Shown: positions 22,477 through 33,344 of the stretch, piece by piece
Layout: the number at the start of each line of letters is the position of its first letter
Position numbering within the stretch: the stretch's first letter is position 1
From: Heterohyrax brucei
Lineage: Eukaryota > Chordata > Mammalia > Hyracoidea > Procaviidae
Length of the DNA stretch: 64,000 bases
Direction: 5' to 3'
NCBI GenBank assembly: GCA_028571685.1
Contig: CM053148.1
Span: 87,256,001 to 87,320,000, forward strand
Translations under genes and position numbers: made by a program
The notes under the pieces: generated by a model
Told to the model about the DNA's origin: nothing
The model's input: only the letters and a program-made list of their open reading frames with translations
Database searches by the model: none

Positions 22477-22863
22477 CTTTCGTACTCTAGGAGTAATGAT
22501 TTTCATCATCTCTTATTGCTCTCTGAGGATATTTTCTAGTTCTACTAAAGGGTATTTTATTGTTTTTAAGCTTGGACTGCAAACTGGACATATATAGTCC
22601 AACAACATCGTCTGCAGGCAAAATCCTACTTGTATAATCAGCTTCTTAATATTCTTAGCGCAAATAATTCCATAAAAAGAAACTCCTGTAGAGTGAAGAA
22701 AATTTTTATCTATCTTATTGATAGACTTGATTTAAAGCCTATTGTTTATATTATAATACATAGCTTTTCCTCTATGTACTAGTAAATATGTATGTTCTGT
22801 TTACAAAGGATGAAAGCCTTGTTTTTCCCATTGTATCTATTTTCCTTCTGTGTTCATTCTGAT
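22477..22863. other. Unique sequence
   Basis: Nothing identified. Confidence 0.5.
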
Positions 22864-23018
22864 ATAACTCATTGCTTCAAGTCAATTCTGACTCACAGTG
22901 ACACTGTAGGACAGAGTAAAACTGCCTCATAGAGTTTTCAAGGAACGTCTGATGGATTTGAACCGCAAGCCTTCTAGTCAGCACGTGTAGCTTTAACCGC
23001 TCTGTCACCAGGGTTTTC
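22864..23018 (-). mobile_element. AfroSINE-like SINE
   Basis: GTCAATTCTGACTCACAGTG, AAACTGCCTCATAGAGTTTT, GATGGATTTGAACCGCAAGC, TGTCACCAGGGTTTTC. Short form, nearly complete. Confidence 0.92.
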
Positions 23019-23078
23019 TATGCTGGCATAATATGGTTGTTGGTGCTACAGTCCAGTTTAAGAGAAACATTTTGGAGT

Positions 23079-23270
23079 AGGAGTCCCTGGAAAGTGCAAA
23101 TTACTAACATGTTTAGCTGTTAAATGAAAAGTTGGATGTTCTACTCCATCTAGACATGGAAGAAAGGCCTGGTACTCTACTTCTGAAAACCAGTTGCTGA
23201 AAACACGGTTCTACTCGAACACACATGGAGTCTCCATGAGTTGGAATTGCTCTGACAGCAATTTGTTGGT
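23079..23270 (+). mobile_element. AfroSINE, long variant (type 2)
   Basis: GGAGTCCCTGGAAAGTGCAA head, AGAAAGGCCTGGTACTCTAC and TTCTGAAAACCAGTTGCTGA centre, then CACATGGAGTCTCCATGAGT tail. Diverged but unmistakable. Confidence 0.85.
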
Positions 23271-23276
23271 CTTAAA

Positions 23277-23795
23277 TGTCCATAGAAGCAATGACTAAGA
23301 AACCAAATTGCACGTGACAAACATGCTACAAAAGTCCTTTTTAAAGTGTTAAAAAGCAAAGATGTTACTTTGAGGACTAAAGCATGACAGACCCAAGTCC
23401 TGGTGTTTTCTTTCACCTCGTATGCAAGCAGAAACAGGACAATGAACAAGAAAGACCCAAGAAGAATGGACTCTTTTTAGTCATGGACTTGACAAAGAAT
23501 ATTGAGTATACCACCGACTTCCAGAAGAATGAACAAGTCCGTCTGGGAAGAAGCACCACCAGAATGTCTCTTAAAACGGAAGGTGACAAAACTCCATTTC
23601 CCATAATTTGGACATGTTATTTGAAGGGACAAGTCCCTGGATAAGGACATAATGCTTGGTAGAGGGTCATCAAAAAAGGGGAAGAAACTCAATAAGATGG
23701 ATTGACATAGTGGCTGCAAAAAAGGGCTCAAACATAACAATGATGGTGGTGATGCCACAGGACAGGACAGTTTGCCCTCCTGTTGTATAGATGGT
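23277..23795 (+). mobile_element. RTE LINE 3' fragment
   Basis: AAAGTGTTAAAAAGCAAAGA, GATGTTACTTTGAGGACTAA, AGAAGAATGAACAAGTCCGT, CAAGTCCCTGGATAAGGACA and AGATGGATTGACATAGTGG are consecutive RTE landmarks. The last RTE bases are decayed. Overlapping frames in both directions are shadows. Confidence 0.9.
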
Positions 23796-24124
23796 AGTAC
23801 CATGTGGAAACCAATCCACCAACTCCTCAGCATTTTGGTACATAACAGACAATTCTAAAGCAAACAGAAAAAGATATAGACTAGAAAATTCTGCAGTAAA
23901 GGAGTCTTAGATGAGGCTATTCTTGTTAGGAATTAGGTGTAAACCTGTCTCTTTCTCATTACAGCTGCATAAATCCTCTTGCAGTTTCCCATGAAAATTA
24001 TAACAGTCTAATAGCTAAGCCACAGGCAATTCAGCAAAATGCAGGACAACTGTTGACATTAGATAATTCAGAACATTTTTCATTTTCATATAATATGCTA
24101 GAATCATGGGGACACATGCCCAAA
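23796..24124. other. Unique sequence
   Basis: No feature recognised in about 330 bp. Confidence 0.5.
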
Positions 24125-24158
24125 ATACATACATACATATATACATATATATATATTT
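24125..24158. repeat. (TACA)n/(TA)n microsatellite
   Basis: ACATACATACATATATACAT followed by TA units. Confidence 0.9.
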
Positions 24159-24163
24159 ATGTA

Positions 24164-24328
24164 AGTCAAAAACCAAACTTTTTGCTATCAAGCTGATTCT
24201 AACTTATAGCAACCGTATAGGACAGATTCGAAGTGCCCCACGGGGTTTCTGAGAGTGACTGGCATATTCTAACCGCCAACCTTTTGGGTGCATGCTAGCT
24301 CTTCTTAACCACTGTGCTACCAGGGCTT
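24164..24328 (-). mobile_element. AfroSINE-like SINE
   Basis: GTCAAAAACCAAACTTTTTG tail, GCAACCGTATAGGACAG, GTGCCCCACGGGGTTTCTG, CTGTGCTACCAGGGCTT. Confidence 0.92.
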
Positions 24329-24487
24329 GAAATTGACACATATATGTACGAAATTAAAAAAGCTTAAGTGAGTGGGAATTGACTTGACAGAAAATAACAA
24401 TAACCTGATTCTATATAGTATATGTATTTTATCAGTTATACACAAAGAAACATTAAGAACATAAATGTTTGCTAACATAAAATAACC

Positions 24488-25790
24488 TTGTTATTTAATG
24501 CCATCAAGTCATTCCAGTCTTGCAGCTACCCCGTGTGCAACTGAACGAAACACTGCGTGGACCTGGGCCACTCACATTGTGATTGTCATGTGTGAATGCA
24601 CTGTTACCATTGCGCCGTGCCAGTGCATCTCCTTGGGGGTTGTTTTAGTCAGCTAGGGCTGCTCTAACAGAAATACCACAGGTGGTCAGCTTTGAAAAGG
24701 AACGTTTATTCTTACATAGTCTGGTAGGCTACAAGTCCAAATTCAGGATGTCTGCTCCAGGGGAAGGCTTTCCGTTTGTTGACTCCAAAGGAAAGTCTGG
24801 TACAGCATCAGCTTTTGTCCAGGGAGCATCTTGGTGCAGGAATCTCAGGTCTGAAGGACGTACTCTTCCCCCAGTGCTGCTTTCTTGGCAGTGTGAGGGT
24901 CCCAATTTTCTGCCTGCTTCTCTTTCTTTCTATTCTTGCAGGGTGAAAGGATTAAGCATGGTGCTAGCAGGGAAACTCCCTTTAGAGTGGAGCAGAGAGG
25001 TGATCTTCTGAAGGGATTTACAGTCCCACCCTAATCCTTTAACATACAGCACAGCAAAATCACAAAATAGAGGACAATCGTAGCATACAGGGAATAATGG
25101 CCCAACCACAGGGCTACACCTAATCTGGGACAGCACAATTTGATCCATGACAAGGATCTTCTTTTTTTGCTGACATACTACTTTACCAAACTCGATGTCA
25201 TTCTATAGGGACTGAACCCTCTGAAAGTTGCCCAGAGTGTGTGAAATAAAAATATAACGATCATCACTTCTAGGAAGCATTCTGGTTGTACTTCTTCCAA
25301 AACAGATTTCTTTGTTCTTTTGGCAGACTATCTGGTATTCTTCAATGGTACCATGATTAGAAGGCATCAATTCTTTTTTTGGATAACCTGCCCATTGTTC
25401 AGTTGTCATATGTATACAAGCTGATTAAAAACGCCATGACTTGTCTTAGGCACACCGTAGTCCTTAAGATTATATGTTTGCTTTTTAACATTTTAAAGAC
25501 ATCTTTTGCAGCAGATTTGCCCATTGCAATGTGTCATTTGATTCCTTGGCTGCTACTTCCATGGGTCTTGATTGTAGATTCAAGTAACACAAAATCAGAC
25601 AGTCTCAGTCTTTTCACTGTTTATCATGATGTTGCTTCTTGAACTAGTTGTGAAGATTTTTGTTTTCTTCGTGTTGTGGTGTAATCCATACCGAACATTG
25701 TGCTCTTTGCACTTCATCAATAAATGTTTTGAGTTCTCTTTCCTTTCATCAAGCAAGGTTGTGTCATGTGCGTATCAAGGTGTTTGATGA
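24488..25790 (-). mobile_element. RTE LINE 3' fragment, split by a solo LTR
   Basis: The part 24488-24640 is the antisense RTE 3' end (ATGCCATCAAGTCATTCCAG ... GTGCATCTCCTTGGGGGT). It resumes at 25153 with AGGATCTTCTTTTTTTGCTG, then TTCTTTGTTCTTTTGGCAGA, TTGCAGCAGATTTGCCCATT and the reversed YADD region (GGTTGTGTCATGTGCGTATC at 25758-25777). The split matches an insertion in the RTE sequence CTTGAGGGTCTTCC. Confidence 0.9.
24641..25152 (-). mobile_element. Afrotherian MaLR-type solo LTR
   Basis: 512 bp from TGTTTTAGTCAGCTAGGGCT to AATTTGATCCATGACA. Flanks GGGGT and AGGAT each differ by one base from AGGGT, the RTE consensus at the site (seen at 59728-59732), so the 5-bp duplication can be inferred. 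Internal blocks GGCTACAAGTCCAAATTCAG and GCTTTCTTGGCAGTGTGAGG recur at 62090. No internal retroviral region. The 109-codon frame at 24682-25011 is LTR sequence. Confidence 0.9.
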
Positions 25791-26469
25791 CTTCCTCAAA
25801 CTTGGGTCTGGATGTGTGCCACCGACTAGATCATCGTGAAATCTCTAGACGTGTTTCCCCTTTCCTTTCTCTAGTGGCTCTTGCGAGAAAGAACTAGTCA
25901 TTGTCATGGGTGCTTGAACTCAGCTGTGTATGCAGTTAGAGTCAGAGAGATGGATGTATTCCCAGCATTCTCTGTGCGGAAACTGTGGTTGGAGCCTCCC
26001 AAGCACAAAGCTGTTTTTCGAGCTTGTGCCGAAGAAGCCGCCTTTTTCTTCTGACAGGCACCCACAATAATGCATTTTTTTTTCTATCAGAAAGGGGATG
26101 TGCTGCATTGTTTTAAATTGTATTTCAGGATATCTTGTAATGTTTTTGCTGATCACTCTGCAGTTGTTCTTCCCACTGAACTCCACCCTCTAAACAAATG
26201 TTTTAAAGTAGTTTACCTATTGAGCGACAGTGATGTGATCAAAGTTAGCAAATATATCATCCCTGTGTGACACTGGCGGATTATGTTGTGTTGGTATTGG
26301 TATGTTTTGGTGTTACTGACCCTGTTTTGAAACCATATACATTGCATGTTGGTGATAAATTGGGGCACATATGCACAAAAAAGGCAGATTTCAGTAGGTT
26401 CTACTCATAAATCTTTGGTGCTGTCTTAAATTTACTCACTCTATTTAAATGGGAATCCAGTGTCATATT
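25791..26469. other. Unique, locally less AT-rich sequence
   Basis: The frames 25920-26186 (minus) and 26070-26270 (plus) overlap and show no domain. No repeat family recognised. Confidence 0.4.
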
Positions 26470-26625
26470 ACAGAGCCCTGGTGGTGAAATGGTTGAGAAC
26501 TCAGTCTGCTAACTGAACAGTCAGCAGTTTAACTCTTCCAGCTTCTCCTTGGAAACCCCATGGGGCAGTTCTGCTCTGTCCTTAGAATCACTATGAGTTC
26601 GAATTGACTCAAAAACGTGTAGCGC
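26470..26625 (+). mobile_element. AfroSINE-like SINE
   Basis: CAGAGCCCTGGTGGTGAAAT head, CTCCTTGGAAACCCCATGGG, GCAGTTCTGCTCTGTCC, ATCACTATGAGTTCGAATTG tail. Confidence 0.93.
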
Positions 26626-28417
26626 CAACAGCAACGTTGTCTTTGTCCTTCAGATCTATTCATGTCTCAGAAAAATATTGTAGTCTTCTTGATTTGGTTT
26701 GCTTCTTAAAGAGTTAAGTAGATTTACAGAAGACAGAGAAAAACACTCAGTGATTATTTTAAGATTGTCACTTCCTGTGAAAATGAGAGCTTGATGTCTC
26801 ATTTTTCTCTTGCTAGTTGGAGGCATTAAACTTATTTTCTGTGGTCATACAAAACATAGTGCTGGATATGCAAGATCATTCAAAGCTATTAGAATTTCTC
26901 CATGCAAGTCTTATTTATTTTCTATTATACAGATGATCCAGATGGCTATAAGATCTTGTGAGATAAATAGTGCAACGTAATTTGAACAAAATCATGCATG
27001 ATTAGATCTATATCCAATATGAAGAAAATGCAGGTAATAATACATATCTGGATACAATCTGAGCTTTTTGAAATAGAAATTCTTTTTCTAAATTTGAATT
27101 ATTGTTCTGACAATTACTCTGTTGGTGTTTAAGCAAATTTTTGTTTTAATGTTATAGGTACAGATCCTCATCAGTAAGAGCTAATCTTCAAAGTTGTTCA
27201 AAGCACAAAGACAATATTTGTAAAGTATCCACTTTTAACTTACAGAACTAATTCAAGTTTTTTATATTTTCAAAGTCTAAAATTCAATACAATAAAGTTA
27301 GTGTAATAGTAGTACATTTTTACATATGAATGGGATTTGCATTACTGTGAAAATAACTCAAAGCCCCCAGGTGCTTGAGACAACTATTTTCCTGATACAT
27401 ATTTTGTAAGATCTTAGTCTATTGTTTCACAGAATTTCAGGTAGTCTATCCCTTATCCTTACTGCTGGAGTTCATTTCACAAGTAACCCTACTAAAGTGG
27501 TGTTGGTTGTTCCTCTGTCTTTCCCTTAGGTGTTTTCCTACCTGTTAGTAAAGATGCTATTTGTCTTACCGTTTAGCATCCCTGGATGGTATAGAATCCC
27601 AGAGCCTGCATTCTTTCTCCTAGTGCACCGGCTGCTTTACTCATCTTCACAGTGATTTGTGTCATGACAACTGCGTATGATGAGAAGCTGGCGGGCCGTC
27701 CACACACACCACCTCCACTGAATCTTAAAATGTTGTCTTCAGACGTGTTTTGCTTCTCTGTACACACATCTACCCTGTAACAAGAGGAAAATAGCATTCA
27801 GTTCCAGCAAGGTAGCAATCAATTTGTTTATTTTCCAAAAGAAACAGTCAAATCGCAGTCCCTAATAACTATTGTTTAAGGGAGCTCGATTACAGAAAGG
27901 GAAAGATCTGCTAAAAAGAAGTCACACTGAAGTGTCCTTGAATCTTTATTCTGGTACTTTCTCTCTTAGCACTCTGTCCTGCAGGCAGAATTGCCCTGAG
28001 TCCTTACACTCCATCCCCTGTTCCCTTTGTAACAGTGAGGTCATTTTGTTTCTATGCATGAGTGCTTTCAAGTACTTCTTTTCACTTGAAGTAGCATCTA
28101 TAGCTGTTTACGTTTCAATGCTCTTTGGCTGTAATTAGAGGACACTTAACAAGGATATTTACTTTAAAAGGTGACAAAAATCAATCATAAGGTGACATGA
28201 AAGCATGCACTTTGAAATGGAAATATAACCAACTCAGTAATTTTTGAAACATAAATTTAGTTTTTATTACACAGTATTTAAAGAAACAAAACTTCAGCAT
28301 TCACATTGTCAGTTGTTCTGACTGTAGTGATACTTAGAATTTAAGATGAAATGTTAGATGATTCAAAGGAATGGATGGCATATTGATGTTTAAAAACTTT
28401 AAGTCACTTTGGTACCA
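26626..28417. other. Long unique stretch
   Basis: About 1.8 kb without recognised repeats. The block 27480-27800 is richer in CpG and GC (GCGGGCCGTCCACACACACC) than its surroundings. Minus frame 27573-27797 and plus frame 27872-28138 lack any motif I know. Confidence 0.4.
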
Positions 28418-28565
28418 GAAAAACCAAACCCACTGGAGTCGAGTTGGCTCCAACTCAGAGCGACTGTAGAGGTCAGAGTAAAACTACCTCATAGAATTTC
28501 GGAGGAGCAACCAACTTTTGGTTGGCAGACTGAGCAATTAACCCACTATGCCACCAGGGTTTCCT
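28418..28565 (-). mobile_element. AfroSINE-like SINE, GTCAGAGTA subfamily
   Basis: First of four minus copies in a row. GGAGTCGAGTTGGCTCCAAC, GACTGTAGAGGTCAGAGTAA, ACTATGCCACCAGGGTTTCC. Confidence 0.92.
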
Positions 28566-28614
28566 ACTTTGGCACAGTTGGGTAAAATTAAACTTTAGCT
28601 ACACTGTTAACTTC

Positions 28615-28790
28615 AAAAAACAACAAAAAAAAACACCTCATTGCCATCGAGTCACTTTCAACTCATAGCGACCCTATAGAATAGAGTAGAACTGCCCCTT
28701 AGGGATTCCAAGGAGCACCTGGTGGATTCAAACTGCTGACCTTTTGATTACCAGCCATAGCACTTAACCACTACACCACCAGGTTTTCCA
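28615..28790 (-). mobile_element. AfroSINE-like SINE
   Basis: Well preserved: GCCATCGAGTCACTTTCAAC, GCGACCCTATAGAATAG, GGAGCACCTGGTGGATTCAA, ACTACACCACCAGGTTTTCC. Confidence 0.95.
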
Positions 28791-28965
28791 TTGTTCACTT
28801 CAGTATCATGTAAGTTGCTTAATATAAAAGTTTGCCATTTTATTCAGACATGCTCATACGTACATATGGGTCCTTATGAGGCAAACATCTTCGTAAATAT
28901 CTGTTTCATGAACTCATTAATTAACTCAGCATACACTTCTGGGTGCTAAGCACCATGCTGTCATT

Positions 28966-29165
28966 GTACTGCATTCTGTCAAGTCAACTCAGACTCATAA
29001 AAACCCCAAAGAATGGAGTAGAATGGGCCCCCAGGGTTCCTAGGGTGAAATCTTGGCTGTGGCATATCACCAGGTCTTTTCTTAAGCAGCATGTGATGAT
29101 GTGTCCAAATTGCTGGTCTTTCAATTAACAGCCAAGCAATGTACCCATTGTACCACCAGGGCTCC
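28966..29165 (-). mobile_element. AfroSINE, long variant (type 2)
   Basis: GTCAAGTCAACTCAGACTCA, GCATATCACCAGGTCTTTTC, CTTTCAATTAACAGCC, TGTACCACCAGGGCTCCT. Confidence 0.9.
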
Positions 29166-29177
29166 TTTGGCACTATG

Positions 29178-29341
29178 ATCAACCAAAAAAACCAAGCCCA
29201 CTGCTGCTGAGTCAAATCTGAATCAAAGTGACCTTATTGGGTAGAATAGAATTGCTCCGTAGAGTTTCCAAGAAGCTCCTGGCAGATTTGAACTGCTGAC
29301 CTTTTGGATAGCAGCCATAGCTCTTAACCACTAAGCCACAC
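29178..29341 (-). mobile_element. AfroSINE-like SINE
   Basis: CAACCAAAAAAACCAAGCCC tail, GCTGAGTCAAATCTGAATC, GAAGCTCCTGGCAGATTTGA, TTAACCACTAAGCCACAC. The head is cut off. Confidence 0.93.
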
Positions 29342-29488
29342 ACTGGGGATATAATTAGGCATAAGTTGACACTAAGGATATAAACATGTTAAATAGTCAG
29401 TTACTGTATAAAATTATATTCTAAAAACTAACCTACTTGGCTTTACTCTTTAACAGGGAATCCAGTCCTTTAATTCTTACTATTTGCC

Positions 29489-29524
29489 GACACACACACA
29501 TACGTGCGTGCACACACACACGCA
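29489..29524. repeat. (CA)n microsatellite
   Basis: CA units interrupted by TACGTGCGTG. Confidence 0.9.
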
Positions 29525-30667
29525 CAAGCTTATACAATCTTAAGTCAGTTGCAGGATTTCAAATTTACATATGTGTCAAGAGCAAAAATAAAATCTTTCT
29601 GAGAGGAGGACTAGGTAAAATACTAGGGAATGAAGCTTTGAGCAGGAGGTATATAAGGATTATATATAAAAGTGGTCTTGAGTAGACAGTTTCTTACATT
29701 CTCTGTTTTCAGAAAGACATGAAAAGTTTTAAATTTAGGCGTAGTGAGTAGCCCTACCCACACACATACGTGTTAACATTCATGCACAAATCTGTTTTGC
29801 ACTTCTTGTGCTTTTTCTCCATTTGGTAGTGACAGCCAACCTCAAGGTCAAGCAGAAAGGAAGATTCAACTCCCTAAGCTCTTTGCTACACTCTGGGACC
29901 TCTCTCAACATTCCCGCATCATTACAACTAGTGCATTCAGTAAACTGATCTCAAGGTGATTAACATATGAGTATACTCTTGGTGTCACAGTGTTTAAGAA
30001 CTTTCATAGTAAAATTATATTTGCTTTAAGACTATTATTTCTGCTAAGCATAAAAATTGGCTTGCCTAGAAACCTGTCCTCTGTAACTCAATGAATGCCA
30101 CTGACTTGTTTAAAGGAGGTAAGAAGGTATATAAATCTTAAGATATACTATTCTCTGATATTTTATTAAAGATATTTTTGCCTGCAAGTAACATGAATCC
30201 TGTTTCAAACAATCGATAATAAAATACACAAAGGAAGTTTGTAGGAGGGTAGCCTGCAGTGGTTTCGATTCATCAGCTCAACAGTATAAGGACTTGGGCT
30301 TTTCCGTTTCATGTCTCTGCTTTTAGCTCAACCTCAGGCTGGAGGTAAGCTAGCTATAGTCATTTCAAGTGTTACACCCAGGCACAAATGCATCCGAGGA
30401 AATTAAAAATCTTATCTCTTCCTGCAGTCTGTGTCCAAAGTGAGAAAGCTTTTCCTGAAGCTTCTGAAACTACTGTTACCATTCACGTCTCCTTGGCAGG
30501 AGTTGGTTTATAACTGAGGCTTGCAACAGCATCTGGACAGATTTCCTTTCTTCAAGATTAGTTACAGAGCAGAGTTCAGCTCCTCCTGGGACATAACAGA
30601 GGTAGAAGGGGACAGGTATGTATCTGCAATAAACTGGGGTCTGTTTGAAAGGAGGAGCCTTAGGAAG
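29525..30667. other. Unique or very old repeat sequence
   Basis: No gene. The part 30230-30560 has the look of an old antisense interspersed repeat (CAACCTCAGGCTGGAGGTAA, TGGCAGGAGTTGG), but I cannot name it. Confidence 0.35.
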
Positions 30668-30825
30668 GAGGAGCCCTGGTTTTGTAGTGGTTAAGAGTTC
30701 AAGCTGCTAACCAGAAGGCCAGCAATTTAAATCCACCAGATGCTCCTTGGAGACTCTACGAGGCATTTCTATTCTGTTTTATTGAGTTGCTATCAGCTGG
30801 AATTGACTCAGCTGCACACAACAAT
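30668..30825 (+). mobile_element. AfroSINE-like SINE
   Basis: GGAGCCCTGGTTTTGTAGTG head, AGCAATTTAAATCCACC, GATGCTCCTTGGAGACTCTA, TTGCTATCAGCTGGAATTG tail. Confidence 0.93.
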
Positions 30826-31469
30826 GACATCGACAATGTTGGCCAACAACTTGGGGTCTTGGATCTCATTTCTAATTTCTTATATGTGATTGTCTCTTTC
30901 TCTGAGATGAGCTCCTTTCTCACTGCCAGGATTCAACTTAGAGGAGAAAGTTTAAGTGTAGAATAAGTCTTCAAAGGGTTTCTCAAAGACATACTGTTGG
31001 TTTTTTTCTAAAGTATGAAAAGTGTCAGAATTCATAAAGGTCTAGGAAAGAGTTTGGTGGTAGAGAAGCTAAGAGTTTCCTAAATTTTCTTGGCTTAGTT
31101 TCTAGTGTGCAGGGATCTATAACCAGCGGGCTGCAAACAGTACATACATTTTTGGTTGTTAAACTCTATTTTACATTTGCCCCAAAATATAGTCCCAGGT
31201 AATTGACTAACAGAACAGCAACAGAATTTACTTTCTTCTAGAAATACAGAAACAAGTTAAAATTAAACTTAGACCTAGTGTTATTTTAAAAATAATGCCT
31301 TTCATGCAGTGATACTACAAATTTGATGACTGTCATCCTAGAATATGAGACTGAAATATGAGAATATGAGACTATCATCCTAGAATATGAGAATGAAAGA
31401 CACAGTTCATTCAGTGTCTTGACTACTTCCAGGAAAATTCTTAGCTTCTGCCCACTTGATCTTGTGTTG
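30826..31469. other. Unique sequence
   Basis: A direct repeat near 31339-31395 duplicates CATCCTAGAATATGAGA. Otherwise nothing identified. Confidence 0.5.
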
Positions 31470-31500
31470 TGCGTGTGTGTGTGTGTGTGTGTGTGTACGT
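31470..31500. repeat. (TG)n microsatellite
   Basis: About 13 TG units directly at the 3' end of the antisense RTE that follows. Confidence 0.93.
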
Positions 31501-32260
31501 GTTAGGTATCACTGAGTCAGCTCTGACTTGCAGTAACCCTGTGCACAGTAGAATGAAACGCTGACCTCTGCCCCGTCCTCACAATCTTTGCTGTGTGTGA
31601 ACCCATTTTTGCAGCCACTGTGTCAGTGCATCTCACTGAGGATGTTTCTTTTATCCCTGACCCTCTATTTTTCCAAGCATGATATCCTCCTTTAGGCACT
31701 AGCCCTCCTGATAACTGGTCTAGTGTACCCACGATACAGTCTCACTGGCTTTATTCCTGAGCAACATTCTGGTTGTACTTCTTCTGGACAGTTTTATTCA
31801 TTTTTCTGGCAGTCCATGGCATTTTCAATACTCTTTATCAATACCATAATTTGAAGACATTGATTGTTCTTCACTCTTCCTTCTACATTATCTACATTTT
31901 ATAGGCATATCGGGCAACTGAAGTACAATGACTTGGGTCTGATTCATCTTCGTCTTGAAAGTGAGTCTTTGCTTCTTAACATTTGAAAGAGGTCCTTTTG
32001 GAACAGATTTGCCCAGTAATATATTGTTTGATATTTTGACTGCTACTTCCGTGGGCAGTAGCAGTAGAAATCCTTGACAACTTCAATCTTTTCTCCATTT
32101 GGTATGATGTTGTTTACTGGTCTAGTTTTGAGGACTTTTGTTTTCTTTGTGTTGGGAAACAATCAACACTGTTTTTTGAATTTCATGTTAACTGACTCCT
32201 CAATGATGGCTTAACATGAGGATTTTTTGAATAGACTGCACTTGACATTGATTGAAGAAT
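31501..32260 (-). mobile_element. RTE LINE 3' fragment
   Basis: CTGAGTCAGCTCTGACTTGC, AGCCACTGTGTCAGTGCATC, GGTTGTACTTCTTCTGGACA, GGCAGTCCATGGCATTTTCA and TCTGGTCTAGTTTTGAGG-like landmarks run in antisense order. Frames are broken, and the YADD region is lost at the right. Confidence 0.9.
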
Positions 32261-32437
32261 TATTTTCAATTGTGTGAAATCTTGACATATGTTCCTCAAA
32301 ATCTGCGATCCTCAGTTTCACCAGCAAAGGGGATCTACTAAACGTAACTGATACTGACAGCTGTCATTTTTCAAACCTAATTGTTTGCCTAGCAGAACCT
32401 TGTCTAAGACAAATGATTTTGCTTTGTTTAGCATTGT

Positions 32438-32642
32438 TATTGTCAGCTGCTTTCAAGTCAGTTCCAACTCAGTGGTGACTCAATACGTGCAGAGTGGAAC
32501 TACTGCCCTGTTTTGCTTTCAGGCTTTGATTTTTAGAAGCACATTGCCAGGTCTTACTTCCAAGTCACTGTTGAGACTTTGAACTGCCAGTCTTTTGGGT
32601 AGTAGCCTGGCAGTTAGCAGTTTGTTCCATTTGGGGATTCCT
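32438..32642 (-). mobile_element. AfroSINE, long variant (type 2)
   Basis: TCAAGTCAGTTCCAACTCAG, GCACATTGCCAGGTCTTACT, GAACTGCCAGTCTTTTGGGT, then a diverged head ending GGGGATTCCT. Confidence 0.88.
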
Positions 32643-33195
32643 AGCCTGGCCTACCAGGTAGATTTGCACTAGGACTGAAAATGATACAAAAGTATGCAAA
32701 TCTACAAATACATGCCACGGGATTACTGATTTGACTTATTTTATTTACCACTTGACTGACGATTTACTTTTGGACAGACACATATTAAAATTAAATTATA
32801 AATAGATAGGTTTTTTTTTTTTCACCTAGAGATTAGCTGAGCCATTTTCTCAATTGAGGCTATGTTCAAGTCTCACGGTACTACGAAAAGATATAGAAAA
32901 AGTTTTTGATCAGATACTCAAGACAGCTTGTCCTGAAGCCACAAGAAAGAGTGACTACTGAAGTATCATGTGAGATGTTAAGGTTTTGCTATTTATTTAG
33001 ACACTGATTTTAAAAAGAAAATAAACGATAAATCTTCCTAAATACGTTTGTTTACATGGATCACAAAAGTCATCAATGCTTTCCCTACTGACAGAGCAGA
33101 TTTCTTTGTGAAGATGCTTATGATGAGTGACTCCAGTACCTCAGGACCTGAAGGAGATCTTATCTGAACTTTTAAGAAACTTCCTTTTCCGTTTA

Positions 33196-33200
<5 letters not shown>
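32643..33200. other. Unique sequence
   Basis: Nothing identified apart from a T12 run near 32811. Confidence 0.5.

Positions 33201-33232
<32 letters not shown>
33201..33232. repeat. (T)32 homopolymer
   Basis: Thirty-two uninterrupted T bases. Could be the reversed A-tail of a minus-strand retrocopy, but no copied sequence is recognisable to its right. Confidence 0.95.
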
Positions 33233-33235
<3 letters not shown>

Positions 33236-33344
33236 TTCTTGCTCTTCCCCACTGTTTTGGAAACTCTGGCCTGTGGTACCTTAAAATTTTAAAGAGGCAA
33301 GAGTAAAAATGGTTTCTTTGAACTAAGTGTCAAAAATTAACTGT

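Noticed and set aside
24682-25011. 109-codon plus frame
   Set aside because: Entirely inside the solo LTR at 24641-25152.
25920-26270. Overlapping opposite frames of 88 and 66 codons as a gene
   Set aside because: No recognised motif, no splice or promoter signals, and opposite frames of equal quality point to chance.
28418-29341. CRISPR-like or satellite array
   Set aside because: The repeated units are SINEs of different subtypes and irregular spacing in a mammalian genome.
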